Positions 28,374 through 36,820 of a stretch of 64,000 nt of DNA are shown here, piece after piece. The DNA lies in the NCBI RefSeq assembly GCF_002494345.1, contig NZ_NXNI01000001.1, forward strand, positions 2,418,001 through 2,482,000, given 5' to 3'. Made by a program: the position numbers and the translations under genes. The stretch comes from Natrinema ejinorense (GTDB lineage: Archaea > Halobacteriota > Halobacteria > Halobacteriales > Natrialbaceae). Every line of letters begins with the position of its first letter. Within the stretch, counting starts at the first letter, position 1. Under the pieces are notes generated by a model. It was not told where the DNA came from, made no database searches, and was given only the letters and a program-made list of their open reading frames with translations.

Positions 28374-29756
28374 ATGACGGCAGGACCGCCGATAGACGAA
28401 CTCCACTTCGAGGACGCACCGACCGTCGATTCCGTTCCCGGTCCGAACACGCGGGCCTTGCTCGAGAAACAACGCGAGATCGACAGCAGCGCAGTCGCCT
28501 ATCCCGAAGACATCCCGATCGCCTTCGAGGAGGGAAAAGGTGCGACGGTCCGGGACGCCGACGGCAACACCTACATCGACCTCTTCGCGGGGATCGGCGT
28601 GCTCAACGTCGGACACTCGAACCCCTACGTGCTCGAGGCGGTCCACGAGCAGGCGGACAAGTTCGTCCACACGGTCGACTTCCCGACCGAGGCGCGCCTC
28701 GAGCTGATCGAAAAACTCGACGAGATCGCACCCGACGGGCTCCAGGGCCAGAACAAGGTCGTCTTCGGCGGCCCGACCGGCAGCGACGCCGTCGAAGCGT
28801 CGATCAAACTCGCCAAGTACAACACCGGCGGCGACGGCCTCATCGCCTTCCGCGGTGCCTACCACGGCGCGACGACCGGCGCGATGAGCGTCACGTCGAA
28901 CAAGAAGTTCAAAGGCCACTACACGCCGTTGCTCTCCGACGTCGTCCACGCGCCCTATCCGCACCCGTTCCGACAGGACAAGACGCCCGAAGCGGCCGTC
29001 GATCACGCGCTCGAGGAGGTTCAGGCGATCGTCGAGGACCCCTACGGTGGCCTCGCGAACCCCGCGGGGATCATCGTCGAACCGATCCAGGGCGAGGGCG
29101 GGATCGTCACGCCGCCGGAGGGCTTCCTCCAGGGACTGCGCGACATCGCCGACGACAACGACGTCACCCTCGTTTTCGACGAGATACAGAGTGGGCTGGG
29201 CCGCACCGGCCAGTGGTGGGCCAGCGATTGGGACGGTGTCACCCCCGACGCGATGACCTCCGCGAAAGCGCTTGGCGGCGTCGGCTTCCCGCTCTCGGCG
29301 ACGATGTACCACGAGGATCTGGACACGTGGGGGTCGGGCGACCACGCCGGTACCTACCGCGGCCACGTCGTCGGCATGCGCGCCGGCACTCGCGCCATCG
29401 AGTACATCCAGGACCACGACCTGCTCGCACACGCCCGCGACCTCGGCGAATACATTCAGGGTCGGCTCCGCGAGGCCGGCGCGGGCAACGAACACCTCGC
29501 CGACATCCGCGGCAAAGGCCTGTTCATCGGCGCGGAGTTCGTCGATAGCGACGGCAAGCCCGACGGCGATCTCGTCGACGCGATCCAGCAGTACTGCTTC
29601 GAACGCGGCGTCCTGATCTGGACGGCCGGTCGCCACGGCAACGTGCTTCGATTCCTGCCGCCGCTCGTGCTCACCCACGAGCTGGCCGAAACGGCACTCG
29701 ACGTCGTCGTCGAAGCGATCGAAGAAGTGACCGCCGAAGCGAATCGGGCCGCCTGA
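28374..29756 (+). CDS. Class III PLP aminotransferase (GABA/diaminobutyrate type)
   Basis: A 460-residue fold-type I aminotransferase of class III. The PLP lysine lies in [12 protein letters not shown], preceded by [11 protein letters not shown] whose Asp binds the pyridine nitrogen. The G-S-D phosphate region is [12 protein letters not shown]. Substrates of this class are omega-amino groups: 4-aminobutyrate, acetylornithine, 2,4-diaminobutyrate or beta-alanine. In this island, conversion of L-2,4-diaminobutyrate to L-aspartate 4-semialdehyde (DoeD-like) is a reasonable guess but not proven. RidA follows 11 bases downstream, in the same operon. A TATA box at 28343-28353 supports ATG 28374. 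Confidence 0.85.
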   Translation: MTAGPPIDELHFEDAPTVDSVPGPNTRALLEKQREIDSSAVAYPEDIPIAFEEGKGATVRDADGNTYIDLFAGIGVLNVGHSNPYVLEAVHEQADKFVHTVDFPTEARLELIEKLDEIAPDGLQGQNKVVFGGPTGSDAVEASIKLAKYNTGGDGLIAFRGAYHGATTGAMSVTSNKKFKGHYTPLLSDVVHAPYPHPFRQDKTPEAAVDHALEEVQAIVEDPYGGLANPAGIIVEPIQGEGGIVTPPEGFLQGLRDIADDNDVTLVFDEIQSGLGRTGQWWASDWDGVTPDAMTSAKALGGVGFPLSATMYHEDLDTWGSGDHAGTYRGHVVGMRAGTRAIEYIQDHDLLAHARDLGEYIQGRLREAGAGNEHLADIRGKGLFIGAEFVDSDGKPDGDLVDAIQQYCFERGVLIWTAGRHGNVLRFLPPLVLTHELAETALDVVVEAIEEVTAEANRAA

Positions 29757-29767
29757 ACCGGACCACT

Positions 29768-30157
29768 ATGTCCGAGACTCACGCCATCGAAACCGACGAC
29801 GCACCGAGCAACGACAACCCCTACTCGCAGGGGGTTCGCGCCGGCGACACGCTCTACGTCTCCGGCTACGGCCCGGTCGATCCCGACACGGGCGAGCCCG
29901 TCGACGGCGACATCGAAGCCCAGACGGACCAGGTGCTCGACAACATCGCTGCCGTCGTCGCGGACGCCGGCGGTGACGGACTCGCGGACGTCGTCAAAGT
30001 CACCGTCTACCTGACCGACCTCGAGGACTACGAGCGAGTCAACGAGGCCTACGGCGCACGATTCGGCGCGGAACCGCCGGCACGCGTCTGCGTCGAAGTC
30101 TCACGGCTCCCCGACGACGTTCGCGTCGAACTGGACGCAACCGCGTATCTGGGCTGA
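29768..30157 (+). CDS. RidA-family enamine/imine deaminase
   Basis: A 129-residue member of the RidA/YjgF family. The conserved Arg that binds the substrate carboxylate is R106 in ARVCVEVSRLP, and SGYGPVDPDTGE matches the N-terminal signature. RidA proteins hydrolyse reactive 2-aminoacrylate-type enamines and imines released by PLP enzymes, so co-transcription with an aminotransferase and the nearby dehydratase-family enzyme makes sense. The start lies 11 bases after the aminotransferase stop. Confidence 0.9.
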   Translation: MSETHAIETDDAPSNDNPYSQGVRAGDTLYVSGYGPVDPDTGEPVDGDIEAQTDQVLDNIAAVVADAGGDGLADVVKVTVYLTDLEDYERVNEAYGARFGAEPPARVCVEVSRLPDDVRVELDATAYLG

Positions 30158-30187
30158 GCCGTCCCGGGCCAAGCACTGCCGGCCCTA

Positions 30188-30625
30188 TTAGACGAGTTTC
30201 GGGGCGAACGGGTAGCGCCACGCCTCGCCGAAGATGGCTTTCGCCATCGCGATGATCCAAAGGAAGACGCTGAGGAACCCGAGTAGGATCGCGATGAACG
30301 CCAGTGCGAAGACGGGAAGGAAGACGACGGTTTCGACTATCTCCGGCGGCCGAACGTACTCGAACAGCGCGTCCAGTCCGAACAGGAGGACGAACGTCGC
30401 GAGGAACGATCCGCTGACGAACAGGTGCCAGTCGAGCGCGTTCCGAGCGTTGGCTCGCGTGAACTCGTGGTTCGATGCCACGTAAATGACGACGGTGGCG
30501 ATCAGTCCGACGAACGGCAACATTGCGATGAAATGGACGAAGATCCCGAGGAGCGACCGCTCCGTGAGGAGCGACGGTCCGGGCTCGGTCGGCGACGATT
30601 CGGTCGGTGATGGATTCGTTGACAT
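30188..30625 (-). CDS. DUF4870 small membrane protein
   Basis: A 145-residue membrane protein with three or four hydrophobic helices, starting after a Ser/Pro/Thr-rich N-terminus. The pattern HFIAMLPFVGLIATVVIYV, NARNALDWHLF and IAMAKAIFGEAWRYPF matches DUF4870 (Tic20-like) proteins. Their function in archaea is unknown. It starts at ATG 30625 and converges with ridA. Confidence 0.85.
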   Translation of the reverse strand: MSTNPSPTESSPTEPGPSLLTERSLLGIFVHFIAMLPFVGLIATVVIYVASNHEFTRANARNALDWHLFVSGSFLATFVLLFGLDALFEYVRPPEIVETVVFLPVFALAFIAILLGFLSVFLWIIAMAKAIFGEAWRYPFAPKLV

Positions 30626-30661
30626 GGATTGCGTTGGTGAGTGGTGTCTGAGACGGGTGCG

Positions 30662-31264
30662 TTACTGCTGCCCGGAACGATCGGCCGTCGGAACGGCACG
30701 GGTGAGGCCGTCGTCGCGGACTTTGCGAGCGAGGCGCTCGGCACCGAGGAGGACCAGACAGACGACGAAGAGGTTGCCAGCGGCCACCCACAGTCCGTGG
30801 CTCGCTTCGACGGGTGCCTCGATCGTCAGCACGGCCATGCCGACGCCGACACAGAACAACAACAGACTGAGCTGGAAGCCTGCCAACACCAGCGTTCTGA
30901 TCCCGGCTGGATTCCGGAGTCGGAGGAAGTCCGTCAGCGACAGTGTCTCGAGTGGCGAGTCGACGGCGAGTGCCTGCTGGCCCGCCGGCGAGAGCGGCCA
31001 GTTCGATTCGGGGTGGTTGATGTAGTACAGGGTGATCGTTTCCGGATACGTTTCGGCGGCGACGACGTCGATCTCGCGGAGTTCGTTGAGTCGGTTCCGC
31101 ACGGTTTCCTTGCTGACCGTCGGGCTGACGCGGGACCGGAGCTGTTGGATCGAAAAGAACGGCCGGTCGGACTCGAGCATCACCTCGACGACGTGTCGTT
31201 GCGTGAGTTTCTTATCGAACGCGGGATCGATTCGGTCGTCGATCCACGTCGGGAGGGTCGTCAT
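30662..31264 (-). CDS. Winged-helix membrane protein
   Basis: A 200-residue protein with an N-terminal winged helix (about 1-75: TWIDDRIDPAFDKKLTQRHV, then VSKETVRNRLNELREIDVV). A linker and two transmembrane helices follow (about 120-150 and 155-178). It could be a membrane-tethered DNA-binding regulator. The ATG at 31264 (MTTLPTW) is chosen because the neighbouring paralog begins MSTLPTW. The neighbour at 31510-32080 is a frameshifted copy of the same family. Confidence 0.75.
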   Translation of the reverse strand: MTTLPTWIDDRIDPAFDKKLTQRHVVEVMLESDRPFFSIQQLRSRVSPTVSKETVRNRLNELREIDVVAAETYPETITLYYINHPESNWPLSPAGQQALAVDSPLETLSLTDFLRLRNPAGIRTLVLAGFQLSLLLFCVGVGMAVLTIEAPVEASHGLWVAAGNLFVVCLVLLGAERLARKVRDDGLTRAVPTADRSGQQ

Positions 31265-31509
31265 CGTTCGTCCATCCATTGGTTGGCGAAACAGTAAACC
31301 CCTGCCCGGATTTGACGGGCACCAAACTCGAATTCGTGCCCGCAAAACGACACAGTTATCCATTGAAAACCGGAATCAGCCGGCTCTTCCAGGAGTCACC
31401 CGTTCGACCGGTGTCGGGGGCTCGAGTCAGACGGTCCGTGGTAACGATGGCCCGGTGCCACCGCTAGACGGGTCGCGGTTGCACCGTCACTGACTGACAG
31501 CAGACCGCC

Positions 31510-32080
31510 TCAGGAGCGATCGCGCCGCGAGCGGATCCGTCGTGCGGTTCGTTCGGCGAGTCGAATCCCGACACAGAGCAAGAGGAGGTTCAGCGCGGCT
31601 GCCCAGAGCCCGTGGCTGCTGTCGACCGGTGCCTCGATCCCGACAGCCGCCAGCACGATCCCGAGCGTGAACAACACCAGGGCGAGCTGGTACCCCGCGA
31701 GGACGAGCGTCCCGATCCCGTCCGGCTCTCGAAGCAACAGGAAGTCCCTCGCCGAGAGCCGATCGAGCGGGTTTGCCGGTGGTCGTGCCCGCGTTTCCAC
31801 CGAGTGGCCTGCGCCGGCACCGCCCGGATGATCGATATAGTAGAGGGCCGTCGACGCCGGATACGTCTCGACGGCGACGACGTCGCGTTCACGGAGTTCC
31901 TCGAGGCGATTTCGGACCTGCTTTTCGGTGGCGTCCGGGCCGATCCGCGCACCGAGTTGGGACGCCGAGAAAGAACGGGCGATCCGCTGCTAGCATCGCC
32001 TCGGCGACGCGGCGCTGAGTGAGCGCGCTGGTTGGCTCCGATTCGATCCGGTCTTCGATCCACGTCGGAAGCGTCGACAT
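31510..32080 (-). pseudogene. Frameshifted paralog of the winged-helix membrane protein
   Basis: The N-terminal part (MSTLPTWIEDRIES...MLAADRPFF, from ATG 32080) and the C-terminal part (ending RRIRSRRDRS at 31510, with the two membrane helices) are in different frames. Compared with the intact paralog at 30662-31264, where the codons after CCG TTC TTT continue TCG, this copy has one extra C on the minus strand near position 31969. Correcting it joins the frames into a protein of about 189 residues with sustained similarity throughout. A recent loss of function or a sequencing error are both possible. Confidence 0.75.
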
Positions 32081-32454
32081 GTGTATGGCGGCTCTCGACG
32101 CGATGTCGCATAAATCCCCTATCGAATTTGACGGACGCCGACCGGGCCTCGAGTGACGGCGTCCGATTTCGAGCCGCGAATCGGACGCCGTCACTGGGTC
32201 GCGGACGCCGGGTGGCGCGTGGCGGCCACCGAATTCAGGCCCGGATTTATCCCCGGTAACTAGATGATACGCCGACGGGAGCGGTACCGCACGCTCCTCG
32301 GGCTCACCCTTCGGCCCTCCACGCGGTTTCGGTCTGGTGCGCCGGGCCTCCGTCCGGCGGCCGGTGACTTCGGATCGAACCGAGATCGATCCGTGACTCC
32401 CGCTATCGTTCGTGAACGGTCTCCCGAATCCCTCCATCGATCGTGCGTAATCGG

Positions 32455-32471
32455 TACACGATTATTGACTA
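32455..32471. promoter_or_regulatory. Island palindrome, site 2 (TACACG-N5-TGACTA)
   Basis: TACACG-ATTAT-TGACTA lies 36-52 bases before the first M20 gene, directly beside a TATA-like box (GATTAAGTA, 32473-32481). It is the weakest match of the set, but the spacing and position fit the other sites. Confidence 0.35.
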
Positions 32472-32506
32472 CGATTAAGTATCTCCCGCGCGTAGAAGCG
32501 GCAAGA

Positions 32507-33787
32507 ATGCCTTACGACGTGCGAAACAGGTTAAGCGATCTCCGGCGGGCGTTTCACCGCCACCCCGAACCCGGCTGGCGTGAGTTTCGGACGACCGCGC
32601 GCGTCGTCGAGGAACTCGAGGGGATCGGCGTCGACGAGATCGCCGTCGGCCGGGAGGCGCTGGCGGTCGACGAGCGCATGGCAGTCCCGCCGGCATCGGA
32701 GCTCGAGCCGTGGCTCGAACGTGCTCGGGAAGCGGGGGTCCGATCGGACATCCTCGAGCGCACTGCCGACGGTCACACCGGGGTCGTGGCGGTGCTCGAG
32801 CAGGGTTCGGGGCCGTGTATCGGGTTGCGCGTCGATCTCGACGCGATCTCGATGCGGGAGTCCTCCGAGAGCGATCACCGGCCAGCCACCGAGGGATTCC
32901 GCTCCGAACACGACGGCTACATGCACGCCTGCGGGCACGATGCCCATCTCGCGATCGCGCTGGGGACCCTCGAGGCGGTCAAGGAAAGCGAGTTCGAGGG
33001 GACGCTGAAGATCTTCTTCCAGCCCGCCGAGGAGATCTCCGGCGGCGGGAAGGCGATGGCCGAGACCGGCTACCTCGACGACATCGACTACCTCCTCGCG
33101 CTCCACGTTGGCCTGGACCATCCGACGGGCGAGATCGTCGCCGGCATCGAGAAACCGCTGGCGATGGCCCACCTGACCGCGACTTTCGAGGGGGCGAGCG
33201 CCCACGCGGGCAAGGCTCCCAACGAGGGGGCAAACGCCATGCAGGCGGCGGCGACCGCAGTCCAGAACGCGTACGCAATTCCCCGGCACAGCGACGGGAT
33301 GACCCGGATCAACGTCGGCCACATCGAGGGGGGCACCGCGAGCAACGTCATCGCCGAGGAGGTCGCGATCGAGGCCGAGGTCCGCGGCGAGACCACCGCG
33401 CTGATGGAGTACATGCGCACGGAACTCGAGCGGGTGCTGTACGCCGCCGCGGAGATGCACGACTGCGACGTCGCGCCGCGAGTGATCAGCGAGTCGCCCC
33501 GCGTCGACAGCCACCCCGCGCTCCGCGATCTCGTGGGCAACGTCGCCTGGGAGGTCGAGGGCGTCGACCGAGTGATCCCGACCGAGGAGTTCGGCGTCAG
33601 CGAGGACGTGACCTACCTCATGCAACGCGTCCAGGACAACGGCGGCCTCGCCTCGTACGTGCTCGTCGGCACCGACCACCCGACGAGTCACCACACGCCG
33701 ACGTTCGACATCGACGAATCGAGCCTCGAGATCGGGGTGGGACTGCTCGCCGAGACGGCGATCGAACTCTCTCGGCGACGGCCGTGA
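32507..33787 (+). CDS. M20-family amidohydrolase, candidate N-acetyl-diaminobutyrate deacetylase
   Basis: A 426-residue zinc-type amidohydrolase. Metal ligands are visible: C142 and H144 in MHACGHDAH, E175/E176 in FFQPAEE, H200 in LALHVGLDHPTG, and a C-terminal His in TSHHTPTFD. These enzymes deacylate N-acyl amino acids (AbgA and hippurate-hydrolase types; DoeB2-type N-acetyl-2,4-diaminobutyrate deacetylases also belong to M20). Because a DoeA-like gene is in the island, such a deacetylase is the preferred guess. ATG 32507 matches the paralog start and follows a TATA-like box. A paralog lies at 39966-41321. Confidence 0.83.
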   Translation: MPYDVRNRLSDLRRAFHRHPEPGWREFRTTARVVEELEGIGVDEIAVGREALAVDERMAVPPASELEPWLERAREAGVRSDILERTADGHTGVVAVLEQGSGPCIGLRVDLDAISMRESSESDHRPATEGFRSEHDGYMHACGHDAHLAIALGTLEAVKESEFEGTLKIFFQPAEEISGGGKAMAETGYLDDIDYLLALHVGLDHPTGEIVAGIEKPLAMAHLTATFEGASAHAGKAPNEGANAMQAAATAVQNAYAIPRHSDGMTRINVGHIEGGTASNVIAEEVAIEAEVRGETTALMEYMRTELERVLYAAAEMHDCDVAPRVISESPRVDSHPALRDLVGNVAWEVEGVDRVIPTEEFGVSEDVTYLMQRVQDNGGLASYVLVGTDHPTSHHTPTFDIDESSLEIGVGLLAETAIELSRRRP

Positions 33788-33902
33788 TTGCCGTCGGCAG
33801 CGTTCGGCCCGGAATCATATTACGATAAGTGATGGATTGTTCGTCTAAATCCACGTTCGGGGAATCAGTAACGTTAATTCGCCCGCTCCCCGTGTACCCC
33901 GT

Positions 33903-34550
33903 ATGAGCCAGGACGACGTGCCGGAGTCGCTGCGAATGGCGGCGGACTCGGATCGCCCGCGTGGAATCCTCACCCCCTCCGATCGCGACTTTCTGCTCGG
34001 CCGCAAGACGGATTACACGGATCACTCGAAGAAACAGAAGCGAAACCGGATCCGACGACGCGTCCGGAACGCGATTCTCGATTTCAGCATTCTCTTCGAG
34101 TACATGGAGGAACGCGACCGGGAGACCGTCTTCGACCCCAACGACGAGGATCGCGACGCCTACACGCAGGGGATCACCGACATGCTGGCATTCCTCCATC
34201 TGGGAACGATGGGGTATCACACGCCGTTCAAGGACATGCTTTCGGAGGGCGTCGGCAAGGCCGAACAGCGCCTCGCCGGCTCGAACTACCGGATGGTCAA
34301 CGTCGAGTTCAACGTCGAGCCAGTCGGCCAGATCGACGTCGACGAGGTCGTCGAAAAGCTCGAGAACGAAGAGTTCGCTCAGCTCACCGACGAGGAACTC
34401 CGCGCGTTCGTCCGTCTACTGACGATGTCCGACGGTTTCTCGCCGTCGGACAACCGCGAGGAGATCAAAGACCGCGTCGACGAGTTCGCCGAGCAAGTGG
34501 CCGAAAGCACCGACTCCCGAGAGCAGACGCTCGAGGAACTGACGAACTGA
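33903..34550 (+). CDS. Haloarchaeal conserved protein, function unknown
   Basis: A 215-residue soluble, acidic protein. The N-terminus carries SDRPRGILTPSDRDFLLGRK, an element shared by a family of haloarchaeal proteins of unknown function. A basic KKQKRNRIRRRVRNAILDF segment, a predominantly helical middle (YTQGITDMLAFLHLG) and an acidic C-terminus follow. I do not recognise a catalytic motif. It is transcribed alone, between the M20 gene and the BCCT transporter. Confidence 0.75.
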   Translation: MSQDDVPESLRMAADSDRPRGILTPSDRDFLLGRKTDYTDHSKKQKRNRIRRRVRNAILDFSILFEYMEERDRETVFDPNDEDRDAYTQGITDMLAFLHLGTMGYHTPFKDMLSEGVGKAEQRLAGSNYRMVNVEFNVEPVGQIDVDEVVEKLENEEFAQLTDEELRAFVRLLTMSDGFSPSDNREEIKDRVDEFAEQVAESTDSREQTLEELTN

Positions 34551-34649
34551 GAGCCGCCGCATCGATTTTCGATTACGACTCGCGACGCTTCGGAGCCAGC
34601 ACGCCACCGGACCGATCGACGATCCGCCTCGTTTCGTCCTGTTGTAATC

Positions 34650-34774
34650 AGATATCGAACAGCCCTATATGCATCTATTTCCCACAATATAGTGGGATTT
34701 CCCGCCCAGTTGTTTTACTATATGTTGAATAGCGATCCGAATGCACATATACTTCTGGTTTCTGTTCGATATCT
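34650..34774. repeat. Distant 13-bp inverted repeat enclosing a hairpin
   Basis: AGATATCGAACAG at 34650-34662 pairs perfectly with 34762-34774, enclosing 99 bases that contain the hairpin CCCACAATATAGTGGG. This could be a short remnant element or an operator pair. No target duplication is evident. Confidence 0.5.
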
Positions 34775-34821
34775 AATCAAACGTCAAATAAACGTAATCC
34801 GTGGATGGATGAACAGAGTGA

Positions 34822-34838
34822 GAAACACTTATTGTATA
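34822..34838. promoter_or_regulatory. Island palindrome, site 3 (GAAACA-N5-TGTATA)
   Basis: GAAACA-CTTAT-TGTATA lies 20 bases before the leader ATG at 34858 and overlaps the TATA-like TTATTGTATA. Read on the other strand it is TATACA-ATAAG-TGTTTC, very close to site 5 (TACACA-ATCAG-TGTTTA). Confidence 0.5.
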
Positions 34839-34857
34839 CGCTGTCAATGGTGGCGGT

Positions 34858-34944
34858 ATGCCATCATGCAGCATGGCGAACGGTAGGTGGAGTCACGAGC
34901 AATCAGCACGCTGTCGTCCGGCTCCGGGGGGTGAGATCGGATGA
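34858..34944 (+). CDS. Possible leader peptide overlapping the BCCT start
   Basis: A 28-codon frame (MPSCSMANGRWSHEQ...) begins about 20-25 bases after a TATA-like box and its TGA overlaps the transporter ATG (ATGA at 34941). Position and overlap suggest that a leaderless transcript begins here, with translation coupled to the transporter. The sequence has no recognised domain, and it could be only the untranslated leader. Confidence 0.25.
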   Translation: MPSCSMANGRWSHEQSARCRPAPGGEIG

Positions 34945-36584
34945 GCGGTGCCGAGAAGGGGATGGTCGACGAGTTCCTCGAGGAGATCGACCTGGTCGTC
35001 TTCGCGTTCGGCGCATTGTTGACCGTCGGCGTGATCGCGGCGTTCTTCATCAACCAGACACTGGTCACCGAGACGATCGGGACCGTTTACGAGTGGGTGG
35101 TCACGTATCTGAACTGGGCACTGCTGGTGATCGTGTTCCTGATCGTTCTCTTCCTGTTGTTCCTGATCGTGGGCCCGTGGGGGAAGATCAAGATGGGCGA
35201 CACCGATCCCGAGTACAGTTTTCTGTCGTTCTTCGCGATGCTGTACTCCGCCGGGTTCGCGGCGGGTGTCGTCTTCTGGGGCCCCACCGAAGCGCTGTTC
35301 TACTACGATAACCCGTCGCCGCTGTTCGGCGTCGAAGGCGGGACGAGCGAAGCGATTCCGATCGCGATCCAGCAGACGCTGTTCCACTGGGCGCTGCCCC
35401 AGTTGGCCGTGTTCACGATCATGGGCCTTGCGATCGGCTACTTCGCGTACAATTACGAGAACGTCCCGCTCCGGGTGTCCTCGGCGCTGACGCCGATCAT
35501 CGGGAAGGAGAACCTCGATGGGCCGTTCGCGAAAGTCATCGACATCCTCGCCGTGTTCGCGACGATCGGCGGCGTGGCGACGTCGCTGGGCTTCATCGGG
35601 AGCCAGTTCATCGCCGGCCTCAACTACCAGTGGGGGATCGACCTCGGAAACGTCGGCATCCTCCTCGTGGTGACCACGATGACGCTCCTGTTTACGATCT
35701 CGATGGTGCTCGGGGTCGACAGGGGGATCCGCCGGCTGTCGAACTTCAACATGATCCTGTTCGTCGTGCTCATGCTCGCGACGTTCATCCTCGGGCCGAC
35801 GCTGTTCTTGCTCCTGCTGGGCTCGCAGGCGATGGGCGGCATGATCGCCGACTTCACGTCTATGAGCCTCTACACGGGAGCCGGCTCCGACGGCGGTACC
35901 GGGTGGATGAACTCTTGGACGGTCTTCTACTGGGCGTGGGCGCTCTCGTGGTCTCCGTTCGCCGGCCTGTTCATCGCCCGCATCTCCAAGGGTCGGACCG
36001 TCCGCGAAGTCGCCTTTACCGGTATCGGCGCGACCTCGGCCGCGACCATCCCGTGGTTCACGTTCGTCGGCGGCACCGCGTTACAATACCACCACACCGG
36101 CACGGCCGACTTCAGTTCCGTGATCGCCAACGGCACCCCGGAAATTTCGGGGTTCATCCTCTTCGAAGCGTTCCCCCTGGGAACCGTGTTCATGGTGGCC
36201 TTCATGATCCTCGTGACGACGTTCTTCATCACGTCGGCGGACTCCTCGACGCTCGCCGTCTCGATGATGACGACCGGCGGGAAAGCGAGACCCTCGACGA
36301 TCAATCGGGTCTTCTGGGGCGTCGTCCTCGGGATGACCGCTGCGATCCTCATGATCATCGGCGGTGAGGGCGGGACGGGCGCGCTCCAGAACGCGGTCAT
36401 CATCACCGGGGCACCGTTCGCGTTCGTCTGCTTCCTGGCAATGCTCTCGCTGATCAAGAACTTCAGCTCGAACTACGGCCGGGTGTTACTGCAGGACGAA
36501 ACCGTCCTCATCGGCTCGAGTCGAACGAGCGAGACCGACTCGCCGTCCGGACCGCCCGGCACCGTCGAATCCGACGACGACTGA
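34941..36584 (+). CDS. BCCT-family transporter (betaine/choline/ectoine type)
   Basis: A 547-residue membrane transporter with 12 expected helices. Two BCCT signatures are plain: FAAGVVFWGPTEAL at 106-119, and WAWALSWSPFAGLFIARIS (331-349), the aromatic motif lining the substrate and sodium path. BCCT proteins import betaine, choline, carnitine or ectoine with sodium or protons. In halophiles this can serve osmoprotection as well as nutrition. Here the gene lies in an island with an ectoine-hydrolase-like gene, so ectoine/hydroxyectoine uptake is a likely role. Upstream lie the shared palindrome and a short leader frame. Confidence 0.9.
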   Translation: MSGAEKGMVDEFLEEIDLVVFAFGALLTVGVIAAFFINQTLVTETIGTVYEWVVTYLNWALLVIVFLIVLFLLFLIVGPWGKIKMGDTDPEYSFLSFFAMLYSAGFAAGVVFWGPTEALFYYDNPSPLFGVEGGTSEAIPIAIQQTLFHWALPQLAVFTIMGLAIGYFAYNYENVPLRVSSALTPIIGKENLDGPFAKVIDILAVFATIGGVATSLGFIGSQFIAGLNYQWGIDLGNVGILLVVTTMTLLFTISMVLGVDRGIRRLSNFNMILFVVLMLATFILGPTLFLLLLGSQAMGGMIADFTSMSLYTGAGSDGGTGWMNSWTVFYWAWALSWSPFAGLFIARISKGRTVREVAFTGIGATSAATIPWFTFVGGTALQYHHTGTADFSSVIANGTPEISGFILFEAFPLGTVFMVAFMILVTTFFITSADSSTLAVSMMTTGGKARPSTINRVFWGVVLGMTAAILMIIGGEGGTGALQNAVIITGAPFAFVCFLAMLSLIKNFSSNYGRVLLQDETVLIGSSRTSETDSPSGPPGTVESDDD

Positions 36585-36803
36585 GACGGTCTCCTGTCCG
36601 TCAGTGCCGGTGGGATCGGGACCGCCCTGCGGTCCCACCGGGACATCGGGACAGCAAACCGTATGAATCGACGACGCCCTCTACCTCGCCGGTCGACGGC
36701 ATCCGTCGACCGTCATGCTGTCCGTCAGTTCGCGTTCGGGGTGTACCCGTTCGCGTCCCGTGTCGGTACCTCGACAATCTATAACAAGTTTTAATGTATG
36801 AGG

Positions 36804-36820
36804 TACACATAAACTGTGTA
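36804..36820. promoter_or_regulatory. Island palindrome, site 4 (TACACA-N5-TGTGTA)
   Basis: A perfect palindrome TACACA-TAAAC-TGTGTA whose last base is the A of the aminotransferase ATG at 36820. It sits downstream of the TATA-like GTTTTAATGTA (36788-36798), covering the presumed transcription start. This placement favours repression. An extra TGTA half site at 36795-36798 is spaced in phase. Confidence 0.6.

Larger units (their letters stand above)
34551..34940. other. AT-rich intergenic region upstream of BCCT transporter
   Basis: A 390-base gap, much richer in A+T than its surroundings, between the conserved protein and the transporter. Visible features are a 13-base inverted repeat AGATATCGAACAG (34650-34662) against CTGTTCGATATCT (34762-34774), a hairpin CCCACAATATAGTGGG at 34681-34696, the island palindrome at 34822-34838, and a possible 28-codon leader. 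I see no transposase. Confidence 0.6.

Noticed and set aside
28374-29756. EctB (diaminobutyrate aminotransferase of ectoine synthesis)
   Set aside because: EctA and EctC are absent, and the N-terminus does not fit EctB, so a breakdown role is preferred.
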